DNA of 44,417 nucleotides from Oscillospiraceae bacterium (GCA_015065215.1 SVQT01000013.1:1-44417), one strand, 5' to 3'. Counted from the first letter of the stretch, positions 17,178 to 26,123 are shown. The notes: generated by a model from the letters alone, not told the origin. Translations and numbers: made by a program.

Positions 17178-17426
17178 TCAGATCTTTTTATTGATTTGAT
17201 ACGGCTTTCCGTCCGGCGTTCTTGGTGTGTCGGTCAAACCGGCAAGATAATCTAATGATATGTTGTAGTATTTAGCCAGCGTAATGAAGTGGTGCATAGG
17301 CAGCTCGCGTTCTCCCGTTTCATATCGGGTGTATTGCGGCTGCGTGGTTTTTAAAAGAAGGGCAACGTCCTTTTGCAGTAAATTGTGATCTTCGCGCAAA
17401 TCTCGTAAGCGTTGGTAATATTGCAT
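17178..17426 (-). CDS. XRE family repressor-like regulator
   Basis: An 82-residue protein with one Cro/CI helix-turn-helix (about residues 5-60; LRDLREDHNLLQKDVALLLK, then TQPQYTRYETGERELP) and a short tail containing YNISLDYLAGLTD, a common ending of small XRE regulators. Start: ATG at 17426 with GGAG 8 bp before it; a longer in-frame reading to 17486 would run through the operator region. It is divergent from the small gene at 17542, and the two operators between them (17464-17503) suggest it controls that gene and perhaps itself. Confidence 0.9.
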   Translation of the reverse strand: MQYYQRLRDLREDHNLLQKDVALLLKTTQPQYTRYETGERELPMHHFITLAKYYNISLDYLAGLTDTPRTPDGKPYQINKKI

Positions 17427-17463
17427 TTTTTTCTCCATCCTGTTTTTTAGTATTGTAACACGA

Positions 17464-17508
17464 AATATCCGATTGGGTATTGACAAATATCCGTTTGGAT
17501 ATTATAAT
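17464..17508. promoter_or_regulatory. Promoter with two tandem operators, XRE/DUF6809-like pair
   Basis: The rightward promoter is TTGACA (17480-17485), 17 bp, TATAAT (17503-17508). Operator 1 is AATATCC-GATT-GGGTATT (17464-17481), overlapping the -35. Operator 2 is AATATCC-GTTT-GGATATT (17486-17503), a perfect inverted repeat filling the spacer between -35 and -10. Their centres are 22 bp apart, about two helical turns, which allows cooperative binding on one face. Confidence 0.85.
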
Positions 17509-17541
17509 AGGTGTGTTCTTTAAAACTATAGGAGGGGAAAC

Positions 17542-17808
17542 ATGAAAAAAACAATGATAGATCTATGGCGCGGAGAGGGGATTGCTCATTGCGCGTCGGA
17601 GCATTGCCGCAAGGAGGTCATGCAGCTGGTCAAGGCGCTGTGCCGACATGAAAAAGAGCTGAAGAAGCAGCTGGATGATAGGGGCTGGGAGATATTAGAG
17701 GCGTTACAGGATACGCACGGAGCGATCGCTTCGCTAGAAATGGAGGATGCCTTTGTGCGAGGGTTTACGCTTGGTATACAGCTGATGACGGAGGCGTTTT
17801 CGGCGTAA
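17542..17808 (+). CDS. Small hypothetical protein, DUF6809-like
   Basis: 88 residues, mostly helical and charged, with the ending FVRGFTLGIQLMTEAF that resembles the DUF6809 family of small Firmicutes proteins of unknown function. It has paired residues Cys17/Cys22 (HCASEHC), possibly incidental. GGAGGGG precedes the ATG. Its promoter is covered by two operators, so the gene is probably kept off by the divergent XRE regulator. DUF6809 proteins often sit near mobile or defence loci, but nothing else here supports that. Confidence 0.75.
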   Translation: MKKTMIDLWRGEGIAHCASEHCRKEVMQLVKALCRHEKELKKQLDDRGWEILEALQDTHGAIASLEMEDAFVRGFTLGIQLMTEAFSA

Positions 17809-17958
17809 ATCGCGCCGCTTTTCGTTTTTTCTTGCCTTGGTGCATGTGTTGGGGCTGTAAAGTTCGATATGTGGAAAAATTAAAGCATAAAGTCAATATA
17901 GAAAAGCAAACGAATAAAAAATATTTTCCGCTTTTGGAAAAAATATCTCAAAAACCAC

Positions 17959-17987
17959 TTGACAAACGCTTTGCTTTGCCGTATAAT
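17959..17987 (+). promoter_or_regulatory. Sigma-A promoter of recA
   Basis: TTGACA (17959-17964), 17 bp, TATAAT (17982-17987). No LexA/DinR-type site (GAAC-N4-GTTC) is visible around it. An imperfect inverted repeat (ATATTTTCC...GGAAAAAATAT, 17931-17956) ends just before the -35. Confidence 0.85.
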
Positions 17988-18028
17988 GATGTCAACGATG
18001 AAAACAACTGTGAAAGGAAGATAACACC

Positions 18029-19153
18029 ATGGCAAAAGCAAGTGCACCCAAAAAGACCGTTGCGTCCCTTGCCGGCGCGGATGCCGCCGAGCGTAAAAAA
18101 GCATTGGAGACGGCCATCAAACAGCTGGAGCGCGATTTTGGCGCGGGAACTGTGATGAAGCTGGGCGAGAATACCCGCATGGAGGTACAGGCAGTTCACA
18201 CCGGTTCCATCGCTTTGGACCGCGCCCTCGGCATCGGTGGCGTGCCCCGCGGCAGAATTATCGAGATTTTTGGGCCGGAATCCTCCGGTAAAACCACTGT
18301 AGCGCTGCATATTGTGGCCGAGGTACAAAAAACCGGCGGTCAGGCGGCCTTTATCGATGCTGAGCACGCGTTGGATCCTGTGTATGCGAAGGCTTTGGGG
18401 GTTGACATCAACAATTTGTTGGTTTCACAGCCTGATTGCGGCGAGGACGCGCTGGACATTACCGAGGCGTTGGTGCGTTCCGGTGCCGTTGACGTGGTGG
18501 TGATCGACTCGGTCGCCGCGCTGGTTCCCCGTCAGGAAATCGAGGGTGACATGGGTCAGTCGCAGGTAGGCGTGCAGGCACGCCTCATGTCTCAGGCTAT
18601 GCGCAAGCTCTCCGCTGTCATTTCCAAGAGCAACGCGGTGGTGATTTTTATCAACCAGCTCCGTGAAAAGGTGGGCGTAATGTACGGCAATCCTGAAACC
18701 ACCACCGGTGGCCGTGCGCTGAAGTTCTACGCCTCCGTACGTATTGACGTGAGAAAGACCGAACAGCTGAAGAACGGCAATGATATTTACGGCAACCACG
18801 TGAAGTGTAAGATCGTAAAAAACAAGGTGGCGCCGCCCTTCCGTGTGGCGGAATTTGATATTCTGTACGGCAAGGGAATTTCCCGCGCGGGCGAGCTCGT
18901 TGACATCGGACTTGCGCTGGATGTCATTCAAAAGAGCGGCTCTTGGTTCTCCTATAACGGCGAGCGGCTTGGACAAGGTAAGGATAATATCCGCAAAATG
19001 CTGGAAGGGGATTCGGCCCTGTTTGCCGAGATCGAGGCAAAGGTCCGTGCGCTTTCGGATAAGATGGAGCTTGCCGAAGAGACCTTTGATGTGGATGACG
19101 AGGACGAGGATGACTTTGATCTGCGTGCCTTGAAAATGGATGACGATGAATAA
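18029..19153 (+). CDS. recA: Recombinase RecA
   Basis: RecA forms ATP-dependent filaments on single-stranded DNA for homologous recombination and SOS induction. 374 residues, with Walker [10 protein letters not shown], the adjacent [12 protein letters not shown], the L1/L2 DNA-binding loops ([20 protein letters not shown] is in this region), [16 protein letters not shown], and an acidic C-terminal tail ([20 protein letters not shown]) that normally moderates DNA binding. AAAGGAAG precedes the ATG. recX overlaps its 3' end. Confidence 0.98.
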   Translation: MAKASAPKKTVASLAGADAAERKKALETAIKQLERDFGAGTVMKLGENTRMEVQAVHTGSIALDRALGIGGVPRGRIIEIFGPESSGKTTVALHIVAEVQKTGGQAAFIDAEHALDPVYAKALGVDINNLLVSQPDCGEDALDITEALVRSGAVDVVVIDSVAALVPRQEIEGDMGQSQVGVQARLMSQAMRKLSAVISKSNAVVIFINQLREKVGVMYGNPETTTGGRALKFYASVRIDVRKTEQLKNGNDIYGNHVKCKIVKNKVAPPFRVAEFDILYGKGISRAGELVDIGLALDVIQKSGSWFSYNGERLGQGKDNIRKMLEGDSALFAEIEAKVRALSDKMELAEETFDVDDEDEDDFDLRALKMDDDE

Positions 19154-19781
19154 TTCTTATCGCATTGTGAGGGTGCGTGCCGTCGAGGGCGGCGCGCGCC
19201 TTCTTGTTGAGTTGGAGTGGCAAGAGTGCGGGGAATGTTGCCATGAGACCCTGTCGCTTCTGTCGGGCAGAATGACACGTCTGCCCGAGATTGGCCCCGT
19301 AACCCCCGAAACGGTAGAAGATCTACGCCACAAATCGCAAGTTTGCGCCGCCATCGGCGCGGGGCTACGTGCCCTTGGCGCTACAGGTTCTTCACGGCGA
19401 CATCTTACCCAAAAGCTATGTGCCAGGGGCTTTGCTTATGAAATTGCCAAAGAAGCGGTGGAAGAGCTGGCGGAGAAGGGTTATCTCAAAGAAGAAGAGG
19501 GGGCACTCCGCGAGGCGGAAAAAAATCTTGCCAAGTTGTGGGGGGATCGCCGCATTTTAGCCGATTTGCGGGCAAAGGGGTACGCTGCGGGGGCGCTGAA
19601 ATATGCCGCCGCCAGACTGCGCGCCGAGAACGGCACCGACCGTTGCGCGCTTTTGATCCGCAAGCGGCGCATGGCGTTCCCCACCGATGATGCCTCCTTG
19701 CGCAAGTTCATGGCAGCACTTGCTCGCTATGGTTATTCTCAAGCGGAAATCAAAGCCGCCATGAAAATAAGAAAAAACTAA
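19140..19781 (+). CDS. recX: Regulatory protein RecX
   Basis: RecX binds RecA filaments and blocks or limits their activity. The 213-residue protein has the three-helix repeats typical of RecX in its C-terminal two thirds ([52 protein letters not shown], and [15 protein letters not shown]). It overlaps the end of recA by 14 bp (start 19140) or 8 bp (alternative ATG at 19146); neither has a strong ribosome-binding site, suggesting coupled and lower expression. Genetic neighbourhood recA-recX is classical. Confidence 0.92.
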   Translation: MTMNNSYRIVRVRAVEGGARLLVELEWQECGECCHETLSLLSGRMTRLPEIGPVTPETVEDLRHKSQVCAAIGAGLRALGATGSSRRHLTQKLCARGFAYEIAKEAVEELAEKGYLKEEEGALREAEKNLAKLWGDRRILADLRAKGYAAGALKYAAARLRAENGTDRCALLIRKRRMAFPTDDASLRKFMAALARYGYSQAEIKAAMKIRKN

Positions 19782-19877
19782 TACCGTTTGTAGCTTTTTG
19801 CAAAGCGGCTTCCTTCTATGCTCTTTCGTGTGTTTTTTGTTCGGCGCTCATGTGAAGTCCTTTTGTTTAAATTTTCC

Positions 19878-19906
19878 TTTACAAATTTTCTCTTTTCGGT
19901 TATACT
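19878..19906 (+). promoter_or_regulatory. Promoter of the Nudix-MFS-GDPD operon
   Basis: TTTACA (19878-19883), 17 bp, TATACT (19901-19906). The start near 19913 lies after the upstream extension of the Nudix reading frame, supporting the ATG at 19938. Confidence 0.78.
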
Positions 19907-19937
19907 AAAAGAAAATGATATTCAAATGGGAGGATTT

Positions 19938-20492
19938 ATGCGACTGGAAGAAAAAAACATATCCTCAAGGCTCATTTATGATGGCAAAGTGGTGCATCTT
20001 TATGAGGATGAGGTTCTTTTGCCGGATGGCCAAAGCGCGCGGCGGGAATATGTCAAGCACATTGGCGCTGTTTGCGTATTGGCGTTGACCGATCAGGGGG
20101 AAGTGATTTTAGAGCGGCAGTTTCGCTATCCTTTCCACAAAGAATTGATTGAGATTCCTGCGGGTAAGCTGGACAGCGCTGACGAAGATCCCAAAGAGGC
20201 GGCCCTGCGTGAGCTGCGGGAGGAAACCGGATATGTGCCCACACGCATCACCTATATTGGCGATTTTTACAGCTCGCCTGCTATTTTGGATGAGCGGATC
20301 CGTATGTTTTTTGCCGAGGGGCTGATGCGAGATGAACAGCAATTGGATGACGACGAGTTTTTGGAGGTCTTTACGATGCCGCTGAAGGCTTTGGTCGATG
20401 AAATTCTGGCCGGCCACATTTCGGATGGCAAGACCCAAGCCGCCGCCTTAAAGGTATATACTATGCTACAACAGAAAGGAAGAACAATATGA
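19938..20492 (+). CDS. Nudix hydrolase, ADP-ribose pyrophosphatase type
   Basis: 184 residues. ADP-ribose pyrophosphatases split ADP-ribose into AMP and ribose-5-phosphate. The Nudix box is clear: the stretch from AGKLDSADEDPKEAAL continues into RELREETGY, with the metal-binding REx2EE glutamates. LERQFRYPFHKELIEIPAG just before it is typical of the NudF/ADPRase branch. GGGAGGA precedes the ATG at 19938, and the promoter at 19878-19906 excludes the longer upstream reading. It overlaps the transporter gene (ATGA). Confidence 0.92.
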   Translation: MRLEEKNISSRLIYDGKVVHLYEDEVLLPDGQSARREYVKHIGAVCVLALTDQGEVILERQFRYPFHKELIEIPAGKLDSADEDPKEAALRELREETGYVPTRITYIGDFYSSPAILDERIRMFFAEGLMRDEQQLDDDEFLEVFTMPLKALVDEILAGHISDGKTQAAALKVYTMLQQKGRTI

Positions 20493-22090
20493 AACTGAAC
20501 TACAAGCGTGTCATATTTGTTGGCTTTGCCTTTTTTCTGATCTCCGCCTTTTGGCAAGCCTATGACACCATCGTGCCCAAAATTTTGACCGATAAATTTG
20601 GTTTGGCACAGGTGTGGTCGGGCGCCATCATGGCACTGGACAATATCTTTGCCCTCTTTTTGCTTCCCATTTTTGGCGCCGTTTCAGATAAGGTAAACAG
20701 CAAGCACGGTCGCCGCACTCCCTTTATTGTAATCGGCGCTGTGCTGGCCGCGGTCCTGCTGGTCACGCTTGCCGTGCCGGATGCCTTGCAACGCAACAGG
20801 TTGGAGGCAGTCACCGCTACCGAGGGAGAGGCCTATACCGAGGCGCTGGAGACTATTTGGGATGCCAACCCCAACGTAACCGATTGGGAAGAAGAAAAGC
20901 TGGATGCCAAAAAATATCCTTTGCAGGAGCTGATCGGCAAAGAAGCATTTACCGCGATCCCCTTTACCGTTGAGGAAGACGGAAAAGAAGTCACCAATCC
21001 GGATTACACCAAGATCGTGGTGCCCGCTCGCCAAAGCTATGCCGCGCAGGTGACAAGCCACAATCCCGCGCCGCTGATTATCTTTATGGTTCTGTTGTTC
21101 TTCGCCTTGGTGGCAATGGGTAGCTTCCGCTCTCCGGCGGTGGCGTTGATGCCTGATGTGACCGTTAAGCCACTGCGCTCCAAGGCCAACGCGGTGATCA
21201 ATTTGATGGGAACCGCCGGCGGTATTCTGGTGTTGTTGCTGGGCACGATACTGGGCACAGGTAAGGCAAAGAATGCTTTGATGAATTACACGCTGTTTTT
21301 CTCAATTGTTGCCGGTATTATGCTGATTGGCTTGGCCGTTTTTATTTGGAAGGTAAGAGAGAAGAAGTGGGCGGCCGAAATGCAGGAGGAAAGCCTGCGA
21401 CTTGGTTTGGAGGAGGTTTCTGCGGAAGTAGAAAAATCCGATGCCGCAAGTATTGAAACACGAAAGCTTTCCCGTGGGGAAAAAATCTCGCTGTTTTTGA
21501 TCCTTGCCTCTGTGGTGTTCTGGTTTATGGGCTACAATGCTGTCACCAGTAAGTACTCGGTCTATGCCAGTACCGTTCTGGACGTGGACTATAACACCAC
21601 ACTGTTGATCGCCCAAGCGGCCGCCATCGCCGCCTACTTGCCGGTAGGCTTCCTCTCCTCTAAGCTGGGTCGCAAAAAAATGATCCTTGGAGGTGTTGTG
21701 ATACTTGGCGTTTCCTTCTTTGCCGCTTCTTTCCTTAGCGCGGACAGCCCTTCGCTTGTCAAGAATTTGCTGATGCCGATTCTGTTCGCTATGGCGGGCA
21801 TTGGCTGGGCGACCATCAATGTGAACTCCTACCCCATGGTCGTGGAGCTTGCCAAGGGCAGTAATGTGGGTAAGTATACCGGTTTCTATTATACCGCCAG
21901 CATGTCAGCGCAGATCATTACCCCTGTATTTTCCGGGGCGCTGATGGATGTCAACACGCGCACTTTGTTCCCCTACGCTGCCATCTTTGTGGCACTGGCG
22001 TTTGTAACCATGTTCTTTGTTCGGCATGGCGATGCTAAGCCGGATGCCAAGCAAACGGTGCTTGACGGTATGGGCGGAGGCGACGACTGA
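20489..22090 (+). CDS. MFS transporter (SLC45/GPH-like) with large external loop
   Basis: 533 residues with about 12 membrane segments. The loop between segments 2 and 3 carries the MFS motif A variant GAVSDKVNSKHGRRTP (63-78), and a similar GFLSSKLGRKK appears in the second half. The N-terminal pattern (FWQAYDTIVPKILTDKFGL) resembles SLC45 and GPH sugar:cation symporters. Between segments 3 and 4 there is an insertion of about 95 polar residues (98-192), predicted to face outside. It overlaps the Nudix gene by 4 bp and the GDPD gene by 1 bp (TGATG). Substrate is unknown; a sugar or a glycerophospho compound is plausible given the neighbours. Confidence 0.85.
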   Translation: MKLNYKRVIFVGFAFFLISAFWQAYDTIVPKILTDKFGLAQVWSGAIMALDNIFALFLLPIFGAVSDKVNSKHGRRTPFIVIGAVLAAVLLVTLAVPDALQRNRLEAVTATEGEAYTEALETIWDANPNVTDWEEEKLDAKKYPLQELIGKEAFTAIPFTVEEDGKEVTNPDYTKIVVPARQSYAAQVTSHNPAPLIIFMVLLFFALVAMGSFRSPAVALMPDVTVKPLRSKANAVINLMGTAGGILVLLLGTILGTGKAKNALMNYTLFFSIVAGIMLIGLAVFIWKVREKKWAAEMQEESLRLGLEEVSAEVEKSDAASIETRKLSRGEKISLFLILASVVFWFMGYNAVTSKYSVYASTVLDVDYNTTLLIAQAAAIAAYLPVGFLSSKLGRKKMILGGVVILGVSFFAASFLSADSPSLVKNLLMPILFAMAGIGWATINVNSYPMVVELAKGSNVGKYTGFYYTASMSAQIITPVFSGALMDVNTRTLFPYAAIFVALAFVTMFFVRHGDAKPDAKQTVLDGMGGGDD

Positions 22091-22923
22091 TGACAGCTTG
22101 GCTTATTGCGGTTGTTGCTTTTTTCGCTACCGTTTTGGCGCTTTTTGGTCTTTGGCTCTTTTTGATCGCTCCCAAGGCTCGCAAAAAAGAGATGCAACCC
22201 TTTCTGCGCCCCTATGCCCATCGGGGTCTTTGGAATAGCGAAAGGCCCGAAAACTCGCAGGCGGCATTTGATGCCGCCTGCAAGGCGGGCTTTGCCATCG
22301 AGCTGGATGTGCAGCTGTCCGCTGACGGAGAGGTCATGGTTTTTCATGACTACACCCTTGACCGGGTGTGTGGCAGAAGCGGCAGGGTTGCGGGGCTAAC
22401 CGCCGCGGAGCTTGGCAAGATCCCCTTGAACGGGGTGGAAAATGAGTGTATTCCGACCTTTCGCCAAGTGTTGGAGACAGTGGACGGGCGTGTCCCCTTG
22501 TTGATTGAGCTAAAAGGGGAAAGCACCAATACCGCGCTGGTCCCCGCCGTTTTAAAGGTGTTGGAGGGCTATGAGGGCCTTTGGTGCATGGAATCCTTCA
22601 ATCCCATGTTGCTCCGCGCGGTGCGAAAGCAAGCACCCCGCGCGGTGATTGGCCTGTTGTCCTCGGATTTGATCAGGCAAAAGCGAAAGGGAAATAAAGT
22701 GCTCAATTTTCTGCTTTCTGCCCTGCTGCTGACCTTTCTTTGCCGCCCTGCCTTTCACGCCTTTGATGGGCACTACCCGAACCGCCTTGGCTTGCGCGCG
22801 GGGCTGAAATGGTTTGGTGCCGCCGCTTTTGTCTTTACGATGCAAAGGCAAGAAGATTATGACTATTTTCTCGCCAAAGGCGCCTATCCGATTTTTGACG
22901 GATTTGTACCTAAAAATCAATAA
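22090..22923 (+). CDS. Glycerophosphodiester phosphodiesterase, membrane-anchored
   Basis: 277 residues. GDPD enzymes split glycerophosphodiesters (deacylated phospholipids) into glycerol-phosphate and an alcohol. An N-terminal membrane segment (about 3-27) is followed by the catalytic barrel with His44-Arg45 (AHRG), Glu54-Asn55 (PENS), Glu71 and Asp73 (IELDVQ), His86-Asp87 (FHDYTLDR) and the IELKGE strand (139-144). The start overlaps the transporter stop by one base. The active domain is probably cytoplasmic if the anchor is a simple signal anchor with positive residues after it (PKARKK), but topology is uncertain. Confidence 0.93.
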   Translation: MTAWLIAVVAFFATVLALFGLWLFLIAPKARKKEMQPFLRPYAHRGLWNSERPENSQAAFDAACKAGFAIELDVQLSADGEVMVFHDYTLDRVCGRSGRVAGLTAAELGKIPLNGVENECIPTFRQVLETVDGRVPLLIELKGESTNTALVPAVLKVLEGYEGLWCMESFNPMLLRAVRKQAPRAVIGLLSSDLIRQKRKGNKVLNFLLSALLLTFLCRPAFHAFDGHYPNRLGLRAGLKWFGAAAFVFTMQRQEDYDYFLAKGAYPIFDGFVPKNQ

Positions 22924-22939
22924 CCCCCAAAACGGTATC
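22924..22939 (+). repeat. 16-nt repeat after a stop codon, copy 1
   Basis: CCCCCAAAACGGTATC starts directly after the TAA of the GDPD gene; an identical 16-mer follows the TAA of the small membrane protein at 27190-27205. Confidence 0.7.
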
Positions 22940-22940
22940 A

Positions 22941-22976
22941 AAAACCGCCGCGTTTCCACAGAAACGCGGCGGTTTT
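22941..22976. terminator. Bidirectional terminator between GDPD and dapB
   Basis: Perfect 16-bp stem, AAAACCGCCGCGTTTC (22941-22956) with its complement at 22961-22976, loop CACA. It ends in TTTT on each strand. Confidence 0.92.
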
Positions 22977-22986
22977 CCGGTGTAAT

Positions 22987-23736
22987 TTAAAGGCTACCGA
23001 TCACATCATCCATATTGTAAAAACCAGCGCCCTTGCCCTTCATAAAGCGGGCGGCGCGAAGCGCGCCGGTTGCGAACACCTCGCGTGAGGCGGCACTGTG
23101 AGCGAGGGTTACGATCTCGTCCTTTCCGCAAAACAGCACCTCGTGCTCGCCCACAATGGTGCCGCCGCGTACGGCATGCAGACCGATTTCCCCCTTTTCG
23201 CGTTGCCGGCGTTCGGCGTGGCGGTCATATACGTAGCGATGCGCTACCTCCTCAGAGAGGGCGTCGGCGATCATCAAAGCGGTACCGCTGGGGGCATCCA
23301 ATTTTTTGTTGTGATGCTTTTCGATGATCTCGATGTCAAAATCGGCACCAAGGGTAGCGGCGGCGCGGCGGCACAGCGAGATCAATAAGTTGATGCCAAG
23401 AGACATATTGCGTGAGAAAAACACGGCAACGCTTTCGGATGCCGCTTTCATGGCGGCGGTTTCCTCTTCGGTATGACCGGTGGTGCAAACCACCAAGGGC
23501 GTCTTTGTTTCGGTAGCGTAGGCCAAGAGCCCCGGTAAAGCACTGTGGTGAGAAAAATCGACGATGACATCCGCCTTGCCCTGAAATTCCTCAGGGGTGG
23601 TAAAAATAGGAAAGGGACTATCGGCGGCGGGATTGATGTCAACACCCGCCACAATGCGGTCGCCGGCTTCTTGAGCGGCGGCGATGACCGCCGCGCCCAT
23701 TCTGCCGCCACATCCGCAAAGCATGATATTCAGCAT
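22987..23736 (-). CDS. dapB: 4-hydroxy-tetrahydrodipicolinate reductase
   Basis: DapB reduces the product of DapA with NAD(P)H, the second committed step to diaminopimelate (peptidoglycan) and lysine; dipicolinate for spores branches off here. 249 residues: N-terminal nucleotide-binding CGCGGRMG (7-14), and the substrate motif EKHHNKKLDAPSGTA (139-153) with the catalytic His/Lys. AAAGGAAG precedes the ATG at 23736. It follows dapA by 23 bp in a two-gene leftward operon under the lysine riboswitch. Confidence 0.97.
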   Translation of the reverse strand: MLNIMLCGCGGRMGAAVIAAAQEAGDRIVAGVDINPAADSPFPIFTTPEEFQGKADVIVDFSHHSALPGLLAYATETKTPLVVCTTGHTEEETAAMKAASESVAVFFSRNMSLGINLLISLCRRAAATLGADFDIEIIEKHHNKKLDAPSGTALMIADALSEEVAHRYVYDRHAERRQREKGEIGLHAVRGGTIVGEHEVLFCGKDEIVTLAHSAASREVFATGALRAARFMKGKGAGFYNMDDVIGSL

Positions 23737-23759
23737 ATTTATACTTCCTTTCAGCAGGG

Positions 23760-24656
23760 TTATTTCAAAAGTCGGTACTCAGCCATCACGGCTTTTAACT
23801 TTTGCAGGTTAGCATCCTCCATCTGGCAAAGGGGCAGACGGATCTCCTCGCCGCACAAGCCAAGCAGTGCGGAGGCTGCTTTAACCGGAATCGGATTGAC
23901 CTCACAGAACAGGGCGTTCATCAGCTTGAGATATTTGAGCTGCATCTCGGCGCCGGTCTTGAAATCGCCCGCAAGGCAAGCGGCGCAGAGATCATGGGTC
24001 TCGCGGGGGAGAATGCCCGAGAAGACAGAGATCACGCCTTTGCCGCCCAGCGACATGATCGGTACGATCTGGTCGTCGTTGCCTGAGTAGATGTCAAAGG
24101 CATCCCCACACTCGGCAAACAGCTCGGCAATGGAGGAAAGATTGCCGGAGGCCTCCTTTACCGCCACGATCCGCTCGTGCTTGGCCAGCTCCTTGTAAAC
24201 CGGGAGCGTGATGTTGACACCGGTGCGAGCGGGGACATTGTATAGAATAATCGGCTTATCGGTCGCTTCCGCGGTTGCCAAAAAGCTTTCGATCAGTCCT
24301 TTGGGCGTGGCTTTGTTATAGTAAGGGGTTACCAGCAGCAAAGCATCGCAACCCACCTGGCAAGCGTATTGCGAAAGCTCGATACCATAGGCGGTATCGT
24401 TAGAGCCGGTGCCGGCAATGACAGGTACGCGTCCGGCTACGTATTCTACCGATTTTTTGAGAAGCTCGCAATGCTCCTCGTGGTCAAGGGTAGCGGCCTC
24501 GCCGGTGGTACCGGCAATGACAAGGGCGTCAATCCCCCCCTTGATTTGATCCTCGATCAGGGCTTTGAGGCTGTCGTAGTCAATGCTGCCGTTTTTAAAG
24601 GGAGTAATCAGCGCGGTGGCGGCACCCTCGAAAATACTGTTTTTCAATTTGCTCAT
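23760..24656 (-). CDS. dapA: 4-hydroxy-tetrahydrodipicolinate synthase
   Basis: DapA condenses pyruvate with aspartate semialdehyde, the entry to the diaminopimelate/lysine pathway. 298 residues in a TIM barrel: the Schiff-base lysine is Lys167 in VAVKEASG, Tyr139 is in LYNVPARTG, and Thr50-Thr51 in AGTTGEA. GAAAGGAAG lies before the ATG. The 112-bp stretch between the riboswitch aptamer and the ATG carries an intrinsic terminator, so lysine should attenuate transcription before the gene. Confidence 0.98.
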   Translation of the reverse strand: MSKLKNSIFEGAATALITPFKNGSIDYDSLKALIEDQIKGGIDALVIAGTTGEAATLDHEEHCELLKKSVEYVAGRVPVIAGTGSNDTAYGIELSQYACQVGCDALLLVTPYYNKATPKGLIESFLATAEATDKPIILYNVPARTGVNITLPVYKELAKHERIVAVKEASGNLSSIAELFAECGDAFDIYSGNDDQIVPIMSLGGKGVISVFSGILPRETHDLCAACLAGDFKTGAEMQLKYLKLMNALFCEVNPIPVKAASALLGLCGEEIRLPLCQMEDANLQKLKAVMAEYRLLK

Positions 24657-24691
24657 GGTAGGACTTCCTTTCAGAGAAATTCTTAAGAAAA

Positions 24692-24717
24692 TAAAAAAAC
24701 CGGTTGAAAACCAGCCG
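24692..24717 (-). terminator. Riboswitch expression-platform terminator
   Basis: On the minus strand GGCTGGTT-TTC-AACCGGTT runs into TTTTTTT about 50 nt after the aptamer. The stem contains G-U pairs. It is the likely off-state terminator of dapA-dapB. Confidence 0.75.
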
Positions 24718-24767
24718 TAGTTGTACTATAATAAGAACAGACGCAATGCGCTGCTTCGCAACATACA

Positions 24768-24931
24768 GATAGCTCTCCATCAATAACTGACGACAGTTCC
24801 ACAGCTTTGAACCGTGCGAACCAGCAAGACCCCCGCCGAAAAGGATTTCACTTCGGCGCTTTGCGCTCCCATAAGGGTTCAAGCGGTCACGGCGACCTTG
24901 CCCTGATGAGGTCACAACGCGCACCTCTATC
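24768..24931 (-). ncRNA. Lysine riboswitch (L box)
   Basis: The minus-strand RNA shows the conserved L-box pieces in order: GATAGAGGTGCG at the 5' end (from 24931), AAGGTCGCCGTGA, GCGCCGAAGTGAAA, GGCGGGGGTCTTGCTGG, GGAACTGTC, and the closing GGAGAGCTATC (ending 24768). GATAG and CTATC form helix P1. Lysine binding should favour the downstream terminator and reduce dapA-dapB transcription. Confidence 0.95.
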
Positions 24932-24967
24932 ATTATATTATGTTTTTCCGACTTTTTTGTCACACTT

Positions 24968-24996
24968 ATCTTAACACATAACACGGCAGTTGTCAA
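24968..24996 (-). promoter_or_regulatory. Promoter of the lysine riboswitch-dapA-dapB operon
   Basis: On the minus strand TTGACA (24996-24991), 17-bp spacer, TAAGAT (24973-24968). The RNA would start near 24961, about 30 nt before the aptamer. It is divergent from queA, for which I see no clear promoter. Confidence 0.82.
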
Positions 24997-25043
24997 CCGT
25001 TTTTAACAGGTTTTGCAAAATTCTTGCCGAGGAAAGGAATCTT

Positions 25044-26123
25044 ATGACTGAGCCCATTCGCAATCAAAGGATTGCTACCGATTTGCAGACCTCTGATTTT
25101 TATTATGATTTACCCGAAGAGCGCATTGCGCAACAGCCGGCAGAGCCGAGAGACACCTCAAGACTGATGGTGATCGACCGCAAAAGCGGTGAAATTGAGC
25201 ACAAAATTTTTCGGGATGTGGTCGATTATCTTCAAGAGGGCGATGTGCTGGTGATCAACGATTCCAAGGTTATCCCCGCCCGCCTGTACGGCTATGTGGA
25301 GGGCAGACCTGAAGCGGTTGTCGAATTGCTTTTGCTGCGCCAGCGGGAATTGGATTTGTGGGAGACCTTGGTAAAGCCAGGCAAACGGGCTCGCGTCGGA
25401 TCCCGTCTGATTTTCGGGGATGGCATACTGACAGCCACCGTGACCGACATTGTGGAAGAGGGGAATCGCCATATCAAATTTGACTATGATCATGATACGT
25501 ATGGCAACATATATGAAATTTTGCATCGGATCGGCATGATGCCGCTCCCCCCTTATATCACCGCGCAATTACAGGATAATGACCGCTATCAAACAGTGTA
25601 CGCGAGAGAAGAAGGCTCTGCCGCGGCGCCTACCGCGGGCTTGCATTTCACCCCTGAACTGTTGGAAAAGATCAAGGCGAAGGGCGTTGCCATCGCGCCT
25701 GTGATGCTTCATGTGGGGCTTGGCACCTTCCGACCGGTTAAGGCGGACCGTGTGGACGAGCATGTGATGCATACCGAATTCATCTCGGTTTCTAAAGAAA
25801 GCGCTGATCTGATCAACAGCCGCCGCGCGGCCGGCGGACGGATTATTGCCGTTGGAACCACTTCCTGCCGCACGCTGGAGAGCGCGGCCGATGAACAGGG
25901 CATTATCCACCCCGTTGCGGAGGATACCGGCATTTTTATCTATCCGGGATACCGTTTTAAAGCAGTGGATGCGCTGATTACCAATTTCCATTTGCCGGAA
26001 AGCACCTTGCTCATGTTAGTCTCCGCGTTTTACAGCCGTGACGCGATGCTCGACGCCTACCAAACGGCTGTGGAGCAGAAGTATCGATTTTTTAGCTTCG
26101 GTGACGCGATGTTTATATGTTGA
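25044..26123 (+). CDS. queA: S-adenosylmethionine:tRNA ribosyltransferase-isomerase
   Basis: QueA moves and rearranges the ribose of SAM onto 7-aminomethyl-deazaguanine in tRNA, making epoxyqueuosine. 359 residues, with the family N-terminus [19 protein letters not shown], the [11 protein letters not shown] motif, [23 protein letters not shown] and the C-terminal [18 protein letters not shown]. Start: ATG at 25044 with GGAAAGGAA upstream; the earlier in-frame ATG at 24990 lies inside the dapA promoter. Usual neighbours tgt and ruvB are not here. Confidence 0.97.
   Translation: MTEPIRNQRIATDLQTSDFYYDLPEERIAQQPAEPRDTSRLMVIDRKSGEIEHKIFRDVVDYLQEGDVLVINDSKVIPARLYGYVEGRPEAVVELLLLRQRELDLWETLVKPGKRARVGSRLIFGDGILTATVTDIVEEGNRHIKFDYDHDTYGNIYEILHRIGMMPLPPYITAQLQDNDRYQTVYAREEGSAAAPTAGLHFTPELLEKIKAKGVAIAPVMLHVGLGTFRPVKADRVDEHVMHTEFISVSKESADLINSRRAAGGRIIAVGTTSCRTLESAADEQGIIHPVAEDTGIFIYPGYRFKAVDALITNFHLPESTLLMLVSAFYSRDAMLDAYQTAVEQKYRFFSFGDAMFIC

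Noticed and set aside
17809..18028. LexA/SOS box at recA
   Set aside because: No GAAC-N4-GTTC type palindrome is visible near the promoter. Absence by eye is weak evidence, so it is not listed as a finding.
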